Positions 21,278-31,867 of a stretch of 64,000 bases of DNA are shown here, piece after piece. Every line of letters starts with the position of its first letter. The first letter of the stretch is position 1. The stretch is from the NCBI RefSeq assembly GCF_000420465.1, contig NZ_ATUZ01000014.1, positions 248,001-312,000 on the forward strand. Direction: 5' to 3'. The notes under the pieces were generated by a model that did not search any database, was not told the origin of the DNA, and saw only the letters and a program-made list of their open reading frames with translations. A program made the translations under genes and the position numbers. Source of the stretch: Desulfovibrio desulfuricans DSM 642 (GTDB taxonomy: Bacteria > Desulfobacterota > Desulfovibrionia > Desulfovibrionales > Desulfovibrionaceae).

Positions 21278-23197
21278 ATGCTTGAGTATATCCGTTCCAA
21301 TTCGCAGTCTCTTGGCGTCAAACTGGCTTTTGGCCTCATTATCCTTGTCTTTGTTTTTTGGGGCGTGGGCAGTATGAAGGATCAGAGCGCGGGCAATGTT
21401 GTCGCCATGGTTAACGGCGAACCCATTACCGTGCGTGATTTTGAACTCGCTTATCGCAATGCGGAAGAATCCGTGATGCGCAACAACCCCGGCGCAACGC
21501 GTGAGCAGGTTCGTCAGGGGCTTGGACGTCAGGTGCTGCGTGATCTGGTCAGCCAGACCCTCGTGCGTCAGGAAGCCGCCCGTGCGGGCATTACTGTGAC
21601 GCCGCTTGAGCTGCGCATTGCAGTGGGGCAGATCCCGGCTTTCCAGAATGCCAAGGGGCAGTTTGACCCTCAGGCCTACAAGCGGGTTTTGGAAATGCAG
21701 CGCATCTCGCCCGCGCAGTACGAGCACGACATGAGCGAAGACCTGCTGCGCCAGAAGCTCTTTGCCCTGGTCACTGCCGCAGCGTGGCATGATCCTGCCG
21801 AAGCTCAGAACCGTTACAACTTCCTGCGTGAACAGCGGGTGCCTGACTACATCTTTATTCCTGCTGCCGATTTCATGGCAAATGCCAAACCTTCGGATGC
21901 GGAAGTAGCCGCCTATTACGACAGCCACAAGGCTGAATTTGCCGTTCCTCCCAAGGTGGACGTGGCCTATATCCGCGTTTCGCCAGAAAATCTGGTCAAG
22001 CCAGAAGCCATCAGCGAGGCTGACGCCCGCAAGTGGTACGATGCCAATCTCGCCCGCTTCAATCAGCAGGAAGAAGTCAAGGCCGCACACATTCTTGTGC
22101 CGCTGGCCGAAGACGCCGCCGAGGCGGACGTGAAGAAGGCCCAGGAATCAGCTGCGGCCATTGAAAAAGAACTCAAAAGCGGCAAAAGCTTTGCAGATGT
22201 GGCCAATGCTCATAACGGCCCCAATGCTGCCGGCCCCGGCGGCGAGCTTGGCTGGATCAAGCGCGGCACCACGGTCAAGCCTTTTGAAGACACGGCCTTT
22301 GCCCTTGAACCCGGCAAGGTTTCCGCCCCTGTGCGCAGCCAGTTTGGTCTGCACATCATCAAGGTGGAGGAAAAGAAGGGCGGCGACACGCAGCCCTTTG
22401 CCAGCGTTGCCGCCGATGTGCGCAAGGCCATTGCCAAGGAACAGGGCGCGGACAAACTGCGCGATGTTCTTGACAACCTTATTGAAGACAACATCCTCGG
22501 CAAGCCGCTTGAAAAAAGCGCGCAGGCCCTGGGACTTGAAGCCCAGCAAACGGGCATGGCTTCCGCGCAGGAACTGCAACAGAAGATGGGCATCAGCGCC
22601 GAAGCCGCCGCAAGCCTTGAAAAGACCCCGGTCAATTCGCCGGTGGACAGGGCGCTTGAAGCTGGCGATGCCTATGTGGTGGCCCGCGTGCTCAAGGCGG
22701 AACCCGCGTCCACTGCGCCGCTTGAAGCTGTGAAAGACAAAATTTTTGCCCGTTTGCAGGGTGAAAAGGCCCTAGCCGAAGCCCTGCGCACAGCGGTGGA
22801 GCGCCGCAAGAACCTTGCGGACGGCCCCATCAACCCCACAGTTAAGACGGGCATGGGCATCAAGACCGCCAACCCCATGGATCGCAGCGGAGGCCTGGCA
22901 GATTTTGGGGCTGACCCCGAGCTTGCCGCAGCCCTGTTCCATGCCAAGGTTGGCCAGTGGCTGCCTGCGGCCTTTGCCGTCAACAGCCCCAAGGACGGTC
23001 AGGGCGCAGTGCTCGTGCATGTTGGCGCTGTGCAGCCTCCCGATCCCGCAGAATGGGACATGATCAAGGACATCATGGTCAACGCCGTGGAGCGCGAACG
23101 CCTTCAGGGCATGTATGAAACCTTCATGCAGCGCCTGCTTTCGACCGCCAAGGTTGAAGTGCACAACATGGACATTGTGGACAGAAAAAATATGTAG
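21278..23197 (+). CDS. ppiD: Membrane-anchored periplasmic chaperone/peptidyl-prolyl isomerase (PpiD/SurA-type)
   Basis: 639 residues, typical PpiD length. One transmembrane helix (about 15-33) anchors it in the inner membrane. A SurA-N-like helical region (V-N-G-E-P-I-T-V-R-D-F at about 47) is followed by a parvulin domain (K-A-A-H-I-L-V..., G-P-G-G-E-L-G-W, Q-F-G-L-H-I-I-K-V) at about 265-370 and a C-terminal chaperone part. It assists folding of exported proteins at the Sec translocon. GGAG precedes the ATG. Confidence 0.92.
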   Translation: MLEYIRSNSQSLGVKLAFGLIILVFVFWGVGSMKDQSAGNVVAMVNGEPITVRDFELAYRNAEESVMRNNPGATREQVRQGLGRQVLRDLVSQTLVRQEAARAGITVTPLELRIAVGQIPAFQNAKGQFDPQAYKRVLEMQRISPAQYEHDMSEDLLRQKLFALVTAAAWHDPAEAQNRYNFLREQRVPDYIFIPAADFMANAKPSDAEVAAYYDSHKAEFAVPPKVDVAYIRVSPENLVKPEAISEADARKWYDANLARFNQQEEVKAAHILVPLAEDAAEADVKKAQESAAAIEKELKSGKSFADVANAHNGPNAAGPGGELGWIKRGTTVKPFEDTAFALEPGKVSAPVRSQFGLHIIKVEEKKGGDTQPFASVAADVRKAIAKEQGADKLRDVLDNLIEDNILGKPLEKSAQALGLEAQQTGMASAQELQQKMGISAEAAASLEKTPVNSPVDRALEAGDAYVVARVLKAEPASTAPLEAVKDKIFARLQGEKALAEALRTAVERRKNLADGPINPTVKTGMGIKTANPMDRSGGLADFGADPELAAALFHAKVGQWLPAAFAVNSPKDGQGAVLVHVGAVQPPDPAEWDMIKDIMVNAVERERLQGMYETFMQRLLSTAKVEVHNMDIVDRKNM

Positions 23198-23259
23198 CTC
23201 TGCCCTGCCGATGGCCCAGTGCCCCCGGCGCGCAGGCGACAGACACATTGAACTCTCGA

Positions 23260-23284
23260 CCGGAACCGCGTATTGCGGTTCCGG
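23260..23284 (+). terminator. Hairpin after ppiD
   Basis: 10-base perfect arms (CCGGAACCGC/GCGGTTCCGG) with a 5-base loop, 62 bases after the ppiD stop, with no real T-tract. It could be a weak terminator or the start of the glmS leader. Confidence 0.45.
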
Positions 23285-23418
23285 CCTTGCATATTTCCCC
23301 CCAACCCTCTCCGTTCTGGCGGCAGGGATATTTACAAAACGACATACCTACCTATTTCTCACAGGTCGACCGAATGGTCTGTGAACGGGCCTTGCCCGGC
23401 GATAAAAGGAGGCACTCT

Positions 23419-25248
23419 ATGTGCGGCATTATCGGTTATGCGGGCCACAGGCCTGCGGTACCCGTTGTAGTTGAGGGCTTGCGCCGTCTGGAATACCGTG
23501 GGTACGACTCTGCGGGCGTGGCTTTCGCCCGTCAGGGCGATCTGCATGTGGTGCGCGCCACCGGCAAGCTGGCCGCGCTGGAAGAAAAGCTCGCCCACGA
23601 AGAAGGCGTGACCACGCCCACCAGTGCCATGGGCCACACCCGTTGGGCCACCCACGGCGTGCCCGCCGAGCGCAACGCCCACCCCCACCGTTCCAACGAT
23701 GGCACGCTCGCCATTGTGCACAACGGCATCATTGAAAATTATCAGGAAATCAAGGCCGACCTGACGGCCAAGGGCTATACGTTCAGCTCCGAGACTGACA
23801 CCGAAGTGCTGGTGAACCTCGTAGCCGAACGCCGCAAGACCGAGCCTGACCTGCTGCACGCCTTTGCCGCCGCCCTGCGCGAAGCGCACGGCGCATACGC
23901 GGTCTGCCTTATGGACAAAAGCGAACCCGGCGTCATCTACGCGGCGCGCATGTCTGCTCCGCTTATCTTCGGTCAGGGCACGGGCGAAAACTTTGTGGCG
24001 TCCGACATCCCGGCCTTTCTGCCCTACACGCGCCAGGTGGTGTTTCTGGAAGACGGCGAGCTGGTTCGCGCCACCGCTTCTGACTACGCCATCATGCGCC
24101 TTAAGGATCTGAGCCCGGTGCAGCCCGAGCCGCAGACCATCCAGTGGGACATGCAGGCCGCGCAAAAGGGCGGCTACCGCCACTTTATGCTCAAGGAAAT
24201 TTTTGAGCAGCCCCGCGTTATCACCGATGGCCTCACGGGCCGCATTGAAGGCGACCACAGCGATGTGCGCCTTGCGGAGCTGGACAGCCTGCCTGTGCCG
24301 CGCCGCCTGCATATTGTGGCCTGCGGCACGTCTTACCATTCCGGCCTGTGGGGGCGGCATCTGCTGGAGCATTGGGCGCATGTGCCTGTGCAGGTGGAAA
24401 TCGCTTCCGAGTTCCGTTACAGGGACGCCCTGCTGCTGGACAAGGACGACATGGTGCTCGTTATCAGCCAGAGCGGCGAAACCGCCGATACCCTGGCAGC
24501 ACTGCGTATTGCCAAGGAAAAGGGCGTGACCGTGCTTGGCCTGTGCAACGTGGTGGGCTCGTCCATCGCGCGCGACGCCTCCGCCGTGCTCTACACCCAG
24601 GCCGGGCCTGAAATCAGCGTGGCCTCCACCAAGGCCATGTGCAGCCAGATGCTCATGCTGGCCCTCATGGCCCTGTACTGGAGCAAGCGCAACGGCACCA
24701 TGTCTGCAGACGAAAGACGCAAGATCATCGACATGCTGGAAAACCTGCCCGCCATGCTGGACGCTTCGCTGCCCGCCATGCACAAAAAGGCGCGCGAGCT
24801 TTCGCGCAAGTACGCCCAGGCCCGCAACTTCTTTTACCTTGGGCGCGGTCATTGCTACTCCCTGGCTCTGGAAGGCGCGCTGAAGCTCAAGGAGCTTTCG
24901 TACATCCACGCGGAAGGCTATGCGGCTGGCGAAATGAAGCACGGCCCCATTGCCCTGATCGACCCCTCGTTCCCCACTTTTGCCCTGGCGCTGGATGATG
25001 TCCTGTTGCCCAAGGTGAAGTCCAACATGGTCGAGGTGCAGGCCCGGCAGGGCAAGGTTATCGCCCTGACCAACGAAGGTTTTGACCTTGGCGCGGAAGA
25101 TACCTGGGTTATCCCCTCCCTGCCCGCTCCTCTGGCGGGCTTTATGGCCCTGCCCGCGCTTCAGCTTTTCAGCTATGAAACCGCCGACTACCTCGGCAAG
25201 GATGTGGATCAACCCCGCAATCTGGCCAAGAGCGTAACGGTGGAATAG
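23419..25248 (+). CDS. glmS: Glutamine-fructose-6-phosphate aminotransferase (isomerizing)
   Basis: 609 residues from M-C-G-I-I-G with AAAGGAGG upstream; an in-frame extension from 23248 is rejected because the N-terminal Cys must follow the initiator Met. Cys2 is the class II amidotransferase nucleophile; R-W-A-T-H-G and H-N-G-I-I-E-N-Y are the glutamine-site motifs. Two SIS domains (S-Q-S-G-E-T-A-D-T; S-T-K-A) follow and the C-terminus ends K-S-V-T-V-E. It makes glucosamine-6-phosphate for peptidoglycan and LPS. Confidence 0.97.
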   Translation: MCGIIGYAGHRPAVPVVVEGLRRLEYRGYDSAGVAFARQGDLHVVRATGKLAALEEKLAHEEGVTTPTSAMGHTRWATHGVPAERNAHPHRSNDGTLAIVHNGIIENYQEIKADLTAKGYTFSSETDTEVLVNLVAERRKTEPDLLHAFAAALREAHGAYAVCLMDKSEPGVIYAARMSAPLIFGQGTGENFVASDIPAFLPYTRQVVFLEDGELVRATASDYAIMRLKDLSPVQPEPQTIQWDMQAAQKGGYRHFMLKEIFEQPRVITDGLTGRIEGDHSDVRLAELDSLPVPRRLHIVACGTSYHSGLWGRHLLEHWAHVPVQVEIASEFRYRDALLLDKDDMVLVISQSGETADTLAALRIAKEKGVTVLGLCNVVGSSIARDASAVLYTQAGPEISVASTKAMCSQMLMLALMALYWSKRNGTMSADERRKIIDMLENLPAMLDASLPAMHKKARELSRKYAQARNFFYLGRGHCYSLALEGALKLKELSYIHAEGYAAGEMKHGPIALIDPSFPTFALALDDVLLPKVKSNMVEVQARQGKVIALTNEGFDLGAEDTWVIPSLPAPLAGFMALPALQLFSYETADYLGKDVDQPRNLAKSVTVE

Positions 25249-25292
25249 ACAGATCAGCCCCCGGCGGGCACTTCGCCGCCGAAAAAACAGTT

Positions 25293-25337
25293 GCCCCGCG
25301 CCTGCCGTGCAAATATATCCGCCGGCAGGCGCGGGGC
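25293..25337 (+). terminator. GC-rich hairpin after glmS
   Basis: Perfect 15-base arms (GCCCCGCGCCTGCCG and complement) with a 15-base loop. It lacks a T-run, so its efficiency as a terminator is uncertain. Confidence 0.5.
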
Positions 25338-25505
25338 TTGCTGTGGTGCACCGGTTGTCCGGCCTGTCCGGTGTCCTGATATTCGATTCAGTCATATCCG
25401 GCAGGCAATTGCCGCCTAATGCCCTGATTCTGCGCGGCTTGCCTAGTGCGGGCAAATTGGGCATAATCCGGTTCTGTAACCTTTCAGGCCTTTGCGGAGG
25501 CGCAC

Positions 25506-26300
25506 ATGCAGCCCGAGATTCTGCTTTTCGACATAGGCAATACATCCATCAAGATTGGGCTGGGCAACGAGCGTCATGTGCTGACCTCGTACACCCTGCG
25601 CACCGATACCGCCCAGTCGGCGGACAATTTTGGTCTTACCCTTCTCACTCTTTTGCAGCATGCTGGCGTTGCGCCAGCGCAACTCAAGGCCTGCGTCGCG
25701 TCTTCTGTGGCGCCCGGTTTTGATCCCCTGCTGCGTGAGGCTGTGGCCCGCTATGTGGGCTGCCCCTTGCAGCGCGTGGGCAAGGAACTGCCCGTTCCAC
25801 TTGAAAACCGCTATGAACGCCCTGCGGAAGTGGGCGCGGACAGGCTGGTGGGGGCCTACGCTGCGCGCCGTATGTATCCGGAAACGCCTTCTCTGCTTAT
25901 TGTCGATTTTGGCACGGCAGTAACCATCGACTGCGTGAGCGGCGATGCCTACATGGGCGGCCTGATTTTCCCCGGCCCGCGCACGGCCCTGACCGCGCTT
26001 TCGCGTGAGGCCGCCAAGCTGCCAAGGGTCAACCTTGACGTGCGCGCCAACGAGCCCACGCCGGGCCGCAATACCACCACCAGCATCCAGCACGGCCTTG
26101 TTTTTGGCTTTGCCTGTATGGTCGAGGGCCTCACACAGCGCCTCAAGCGGCAGATGTCCGGCCCGGTCAAGGTGCTTGGCACAGGAGGCTTTGCCTCTTC
26201 CATCGCCAGGGTCAGCAACGTGTTTGATCAGGTGCTGCCCATGCTCCTGCTTGAGGGTCTGCGCAGGCTGCACTATGAAGAGCCCGGCACTGACGAGTAG
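25506..26300 (+). CDS. coaX: Type III pantothenate kinase
   Basis: 264 residues. It phosphorylates pantothenate in the first step of coenzyme A synthesis. The ASKHA-fold motifs are D-I-G-N-T (9-13, phosphate loop), G-A-D-R (110-113, pantothenate site) and D-F-G-T-A-V-T (134-140), with G-T-G-G-F near the C-terminus. GGAGG precedes the ATG. CoaX is the usual pantothenate kinase in bacteria lacking CoaA. Confidence 0.95.
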   Translation: MQPEILLFDIGNTSIKIGLGNERHVLTSYTLRTDTAQSADNFGLTLLTLLQHAGVAPAQLKACVASSVAPGFDPLLREAVARYVGCPLQRVGKELPVPLENRYERPAEVGADRLVGAYAARRMYPETPSLLIVDFGTAVTIDCVSGDAYMGGLIFPGPRTALTALSREAAKLPRVNLDVRANEPTPGRNTTTSIQHGLVFGFACMVEGLTQRLKRQMSGPVKVLGTGGFASSIARVSNVFDQVLPMLLLEGLRRLHYEEPGTDE

Positions 26301-26452
26301 CGCCATAAATCCAGCCTGACTGTCAGGCGGCGCTTCTGGCCCGGGGCGGAAGTTGCACTGACAAATTTTCTGATCGACATTATCCGCAGACCATCGGCCT
26401 TTGCCCGTGGTAAGCATTTTCGTAAACAAGCCCGCCAGGGCAAAAGGAGTAG

Positions 26453-27757
<1,305 letters not shown>

Positions 27758-27765
27758 GTTTATCC

Positions 27766-27808
27766 GCCCGCAGATCAGGCCGCGCTAAGGCAGGGTCTGC
27801 GGGCTTTT
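27766..27808 (+). terminator. Rho-independent-type terminator after eno
   Basis: Arms GCCCGCAGA and TCTGCGGGC with a 21-base loop, followed by TTTT. Confidence 0.7.
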
Positions 27809-27945
27809 CACAGCTGATCGCGTATGGACCTCCAACCCGCGCGCAACCATATTGGAAGGGCGCGGGTACCACCAGCGACCGTCGCACCAGCCGGGCGCGG
27901 CGGTCGCCCTGTTTGCGGCGGCTATCTTATTTTTTGGAGTTTGAC

Positions 27946-28803
27946 ATGATCTTGATTGACGGCAAAAAAACCGCCGCCGACATCCGGGCGGAACTTGGCG
28001 CGGAAGTGACCGCCGCCTGTGCGCAGGGCCATCGTGCTCCGGGTCTTGCGGTTATCCTTGTGGGCGAAGACCCTGCCTCGCAGGTCTACGTGCGCAACAA
28101 GGAGCGCGCCTGCGCCGAGGCCGGTATTGTTTCCTTTCCGCACCATTTGCCCGCCACCACCAGCCAGCGGGATCTGCTGCAACTCATTGGCGAGTGCAAC
28201 GCCAATCCCGCTGTGGACGGCATCCTGCTGCAACTGCCCCTGCCCAAGGGGCTGGACGCGCAGGAATGCCTGCTGGCCATTGATCCGGAAAAGGACGTGG
28301 ACGGTTTCCACCCTGTGAGCGTGGGCCGTCTTTCGCTGGGCTTGCCGGGATTTGTCTCCTGCACGCCCGCCGGGGTCATGGAGCTGCTGCGCCGCTACGA
28401 CCTGCCCACCAGCGGCAAGAAGGCCGTGGTTGTGGGGCGTTCCAACATTGTGGGCAAACCGCTGGCCATGCTGTTGGCCCGCTCTGGCCGTTTTGGCGAC
28501 GCCACGGTGACCGTATGCCATTCGCGCACGCCAGACCTTGCCGAGCAGTGCCGTCAAGCCGATTTTCTGTTTCTTGCCATGGGCAGGCCGCGCTGCATCA
28601 CTGGCGATATGGTGCGCCAGGGCGCGGTGGTCATTGATGTGGGCATCAACCGCACACCAGAAGGCCTGTGCGGCGATGCGGACTTTGCCAGTGTAAGCCC
28701 CAAGGCGCATGCCATTACGCCTGTGCCCGGCGGCGTTGGCCCTATGACCATTGCCATGCTGCTGAGCAATACCGTGCAGTCGTGGCGGCAGCACCGGGCC
28801 TGA
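27946..28803 (+). CDS. folD: Bifunctional methylenetetrahydrofolate dehydrogenase/methenyltetrahydrofolate cyclohydrolase
   Basis: 285 residues starting M-I-L-I-D-G-K-K with TTGGAG upstream; an 11-residue longer start is rejected. Catalytic region Y-V-R-N-K (Tyr/Lys), [10 protein letters not shown] and P-E-K-D-V-D-G-F-H, then the NADP-binding G-R-S-N-I-V-G-K-P and C-terminal [10 protein letters not shown] are present. It supplies one-carbon units for purines and formyl-methionine. Two GC-rich hairpins lie in the leader (27838-27910). Confidence 0.97.
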   Translation: MILIDGKKTAADIRAELGAEVTAACAQGHRAPGLAVILVGEDPASQVYVRNKERACAEAGIVSFPHHLPATTSQRDLLQLIGECNANPAVDGILLQLPLPKGLDAQECLLAIDPEKDVDGFHPVSVGRLSLGLPGFVSCTPAGVMELLRRYDLPTSGKKAVVVGRSNIVGKPLAMLLARSGRFGDATVTVCHSRTPDLAEQCRQADFLFLAMGRPRCITGDMVRQGAVVIDVGINRTPEGLCGDADFASVSPKAHAITPVPGGVGPMTIAMLLSNTVQSWRQHRA

Positions 28804-28827
28804 TCTTGCCCGCTGGAGGGAGAGCAC

Positions 28828-29268
28828 ATGGAATTCAGGGAAGCCGTAAAAATTTGCCTGACCAAGAAGTATTGCAGCTTTAAGGGCCGGGCCTCGCGCT
28901 CCGAATTCTGGTGGTTCTGCCTGTTCACGCTGCTGATTAATATCGCAGTGGGCATTGTGGGAGCTATTGCGCCAGCGCTGGCTTCCATCATCAGCGCCGT
29001 GCAGGCCCTGTGGCTGCTGCTGCCAACGGTGAGCGTGTCAACGCGCAGGCTGCACGACCGCGACCTTTCCGGTTGGTGGCAGGCACTGCCTGCGGCATTG
29101 ATGTTGCCGGGCCTGATCGGCCTGGCGGCCGATGCCGAGTGGCTGTACATTGTGGCGGCCCTGGCCGTGGGCATTGCGAGCATCGGACTAATGATCGTAT
29201 ACGCGCTAAAAGGAACCTCCGGGCCCAACCGTTTTGGCTCTGATCCACTTGACGACAGCGGGGTCTGA
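28828..29268 (+). CDS. DUF805 family membrane protein
   Basis: 146 residues, about four transmembrane helices. The DUF805 marks are G-R-A-S-R-S-E-F-W-W-F near the N-terminus, S-T-R-R-L-H-D-R-D-L-S-G-W-W in the middle, and a C-terminal K-G-T-x-G-P-N-R-F-G. The function of the family is not known. It follows folD by 24 bases with GGAGGGAG upstream and is probably co-transcribed. Confidence 0.88.
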   Translation: MEFREAVKICLTKKYCSFKGRASRSEFWWFCLFTLLINIAVGIVGAIAPALASIISAVQALWLLLPTVSVSTRRLHDRDLSGWWQALPAALMLPGLIGLAADAEWLYIVAALAVGIASIGLMIVYALKGTSGPNRFGSDPLDDSGV

Positions 29269-29408
29269 GGGCCAACATAGCATGGTTGTGCCGCCCTTCG
29301 GCGACAACAGGCGAAAATCCGCGCCAGTGGCCTATTGCAGGCCATCTTGCCAGACGTTCGGCTATAGCGTATGGCCCGGTCATCATCTGCCATATTGAGA
29401 GGGCAACT

Positions 29409-30488
29409 ATGTTTCGCAACGCAAAGAATGTCGGTTACTATATGATTGGTTCGGGCAGCCTTGCCCAGCTTGGCGATCTGATCGGCGCGCGCCGCGCCGC
29501 AGTGAACGGCCCTGCCGTGTTCTTTATTGACCATTTTTTTGAAGGCAAGGATCTCATTGCCAAGCTGCCCGTGGAAAGCAAGGACATGGTGGTCTATGTG
29601 GACACCACCAACGAGCCCACCACTGACAGCATAGACGGCTACACCGGCAAGGTGAAGGCCTTCCTCAACGGCGCGGCCCCCTGCGGCCTGCTGGCCTTTG
29701 GCGGCGGCTGCGTTCTTGATACCTGCAAGTGCGTGGGCAACCTGCTGAACAACCCCGGCAAGGCCGAAAACTATCAGGGCTGGGAACTGGTCAAGAACCC
29801 CGCTCCCTACAAAATCGCCGTTCCCACCCTTTCCGGTACGGGTTCCGAAACCTCGCGCACTGGCATCATCTGCAACGAGGAAAAGAACATCAAGCTGGGC
29901 ATGAACAGCGACTACACCATGTTCGAGCAGGTGCTGCTCGACCCTGACCTGACCGCCAGCGTGCCGCGCAACCAGTATTTCTACACGGGTATCGATACCT
30001 ACATGCACTGCTTTGAGAGCATTACTGGCTCTTACCGCAACGTGGTGGTGGATTCCCTGGCTGAAAAGGCCATTGATCTCAGCAAGCAGGTCTACCTTTC
30101 CAGCGACATGATGAGCGATGAAAACCGCGAAAAGCTCATGATCGCCTCCTTCCTGGGCGGCATGGCAGCCGGTTTCGTGGGCGTGGTGCATCCGCTTTCG
30201 GCGGGCCTCAGCATGGTGCTGCACATGCACCACGGCATTGCCAACTGCCATGCCCTCACCGTGCTGGAGGACATCTACCCCAATGAGTACAAAGACTTTA
30301 TGGCCATGATGGAACGCCAGGGCATCGACCTGCCCAAGGGCATCTGCCAGGGCCTTACCGATGCGCAGTACGATGCCCTTTACGGCGCAAGTATTGTGCA
30401 CGAAAAGCCGCTTTCCAACCGCCTTGGCCCGGATTTCAAAAAGATCCTCACCAAGGAAAACGTTATCGAGCGCTTCAAGCGCATGTAG
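29409..30488 (+). CDS. kdnB: KdnB-like iron-type alcohol dehydrogenase (Kdo 8-oxidase)
   Basis: 359 residues from an ATG with GAGAGGG upstream; the frame extends 41 residues upstream without a site. It is a group III metal-dependent alcohol dehydrogenase: F-G-G-G-C nucleotide loop, S-G-T-G-S-E-T-S-R, and histidine ligands in H-P-L-S-A-G and H-M-H-H-G-I-A-N-C. The stretch E-N-Y-Q-G-W-E-L-V-K-N-P and G-M-N-S-D-Y-T closely recalls Shewanella KdnB, which oxidises C8 of Kdo for 8-amino-Kdo synthesis. The next gene is an aminotransferase, as that pathway needs. Substrate assignment is by similarity from memory and context. Confidence 0.75.
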   Translation: MFRNAKNVGYYMIGSGSLAQLGDLIGARRAAVNGPAVFFIDHFFEGKDLIAKLPVESKDMVVYVDTTNEPTTDSIDGYTGKVKAFLNGAAPCGLLAFGGGCVLDTCKCVGNLLNNPGKAENYQGWELVKNPAPYKIAVPTLSGTGSETSRTGIICNEEKNIKLGMNSDYTMFEQVLLDPDLTASVPRNQYFYTGIDTYMHCFESITGSYRNVVVDSLAEKAIDLSKQVYLSSDMMSDENREKLMIASFLGGMAAGFVGVVHPLSAGLSMVLHMHHGIANCHALTVLEDIYPNEYKDFMAMMERQGIDLPKGICQGLTDAQYDALYGASIVHEKPLSNRLGPDFKKILTKENVIERFKRM

Positions 30489-30584
30489 CCGCGCGCGGCG
30501 CAACCCGCGCCACCGCTTGCAGTGATAACCGCAGATTGTGCGCCGTCGGGCCTTCCGGCGGCGCATTTGCCACAAGGAGTCCTC

Positions 30585-31772
30585 ATGGACCTTAAAGTGA
30601 ATTTCAGCGGCCGCGCCATCCGCTACACGGAAGAAGAAATCGCCGTGGTTGTCGAGGTCATGCGCAATGCCGACACGCTCACCCAGGGCGTGCACATGCG
30701 TGATTTTGAGAGCAAGTTTGCCAGTTACCAGGGCGTTGCCCCAGGCAGCTGCTTTGTGACCATGAACGGCGTTTCGGCTCTGGAGCTTTCGGCCCAGCTG
30801 TGCCGCTTCAAGCCCGGCGATGAAGTGGTCATGCCTTCGCACACCTTTACGGCCTCCGCCTACCCCTACATTAAAAAAGGCGCCACAATGGCCTGGGCTG
30901 ACGTTGACCTTCTGACCCGGGTCGTTACGGCCGAAAGCATCGAAAAAGCCATTACGCCCCGCACCAAGGCCGTTGTGGTGGTGCATCTGTACGGTTATGT
31001 GGCAGACATGGTCGGCATTGCCGCCCTGTGCAAAAAGCGTGGGCTTATCCTCATTGAAGACGCGGCCCAATCCATCGGTTCCGAGCTGAACGGCAAAAAG
31101 GCTGGCAGCTTCGGCGACATGGCCGTTTTTTCCTTCCATTCGCACAAAAATCTTACCACCCTTGGCGAGGGCGGCATGCTCTATGTGCGCGATCCCAAGC
31201 TGGCGGGCCTGGTGCCCACCCTGCGCCACAACGGGCATTGCGGCTATGATTTTGAGCGGCCCGACTACTGGAAGCCCGCCATGGGCAACGTTGATCTGCC
31301 CATGCTGGACGGGGAGCCACTGCAACCCAACAACTATTGTCTTGGCGAAGTGGAATGTGCGCTGGGGGCAAAGCTGCTTGAGCGTATCGACACCATCAAT
31401 GACGAAAAGCGCGCCCGCGCCCTGCGCTTCATTGATGCGCTGGCGGACTTTCCCGAGCTGGAGTTCCACCGCGAGGACTCGCGCCGCCACAACTACCACC
31501 TGCTCGCTGCGCGCATGACCACGGGCACCAAAGCCCGCGACCGCTTTATACGCGCCATGTTCAACGAAAAAGGCGTGAAGTGCGTGGTGCAGTATATTCC
31601 GCTCGACCGTTACGATTACTACCGCCGTTTGGGCATGGGCAAGGCCGACTGCCCCAATGCCGACACATTCTTTGACGCCATGATTTCCTTCCCCTTCCAG
31701 CACTGGCTGACGGATGAGGAATTTGACTACATGCTGGCTTCCACCCGCGAGGTTCTGGCCAGCCTGCGCTAA
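30585..31772 (+). CDS. DegT/DnrJ/EryC1-family sugar aminotransferase (KdnA-position)
   Basis: 395 residues with AAGGAG upstream. It is a PLP-dependent sugar aminotransferase: P-S-H-T-F-T-A-S-A-Y, E-D-A-A-Q-S-I-G (Asp159 to the PLP nitrogen), F-S-F-H-S-H-K-N-L-T-T-L-G-E-G-G (Lys188 Schiff base). Directly after the KdnB-like oxidase it would aminate the aldehyde at C8 of Kdo or a related acid. It does not look especially close to Shewanella KdnA, so this could be a different enzyme of the same step or a related sugar. Confidence 0.85.
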   Translation: MDLKVNFSGRAIRYTEEEIAVVVEVMRNADTLTQGVHMRDFESKFASYQGVAPGSCFVTMNGVSALELSAQLCRFKPGDEVVMPSHTFTASAYPYIKKGATMAWADVDLLTRVVTAESIEKAITPRTKAVVVVHLYGYVADMVGIAALCKKRGLILIEDAAQSIGSELNGKKAGSFGDMAVFSFHSHKNLTTLGEGGMLYVRDPKLAGLVPTLRHNGHCGYDFERPDYWKPAMGNVDLPMLDGEPLQPNNYCLGEVECALGAKLLERIDTINDEKRARALRFIDALADFPELEFHREDSRRHNYHLLAARMTTGTKARDRFIRAMFNEKGVKCVVQYIPLDRYDYYRRLGMGKADCPNADTFFDAMISFPFQHWLTDEEFDYMLASTREVLASLR

Positions 31773-31867
31773 CGCGGTCTGTATTGCCCCGGACGGCATC
31801 GGCATTTGCGATGTTGTCCGGGGTTTGCTCACTGCGTCCTGTCCCTTCCGCACAGCAGAGAACACAC

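Noticed and set aside
23198-23418. glmS ribozyme in the glmS leader
   Set aside because: Only a simple 10-pair hairpin is visible, without the pseudoknotted core; the ribozyme is mainly a Firmicutes feature.
27838-27945. ZTP (pfl) riboswitch ahead of folD
   Set aside because: The leader has two GC-rich hairpins and ZTP riboswitches often precede folD, but I could not find the conserved CCGCCTGGGC-type P3 loop or the paired upstream motif. A covariance search against RF01750 would decide.
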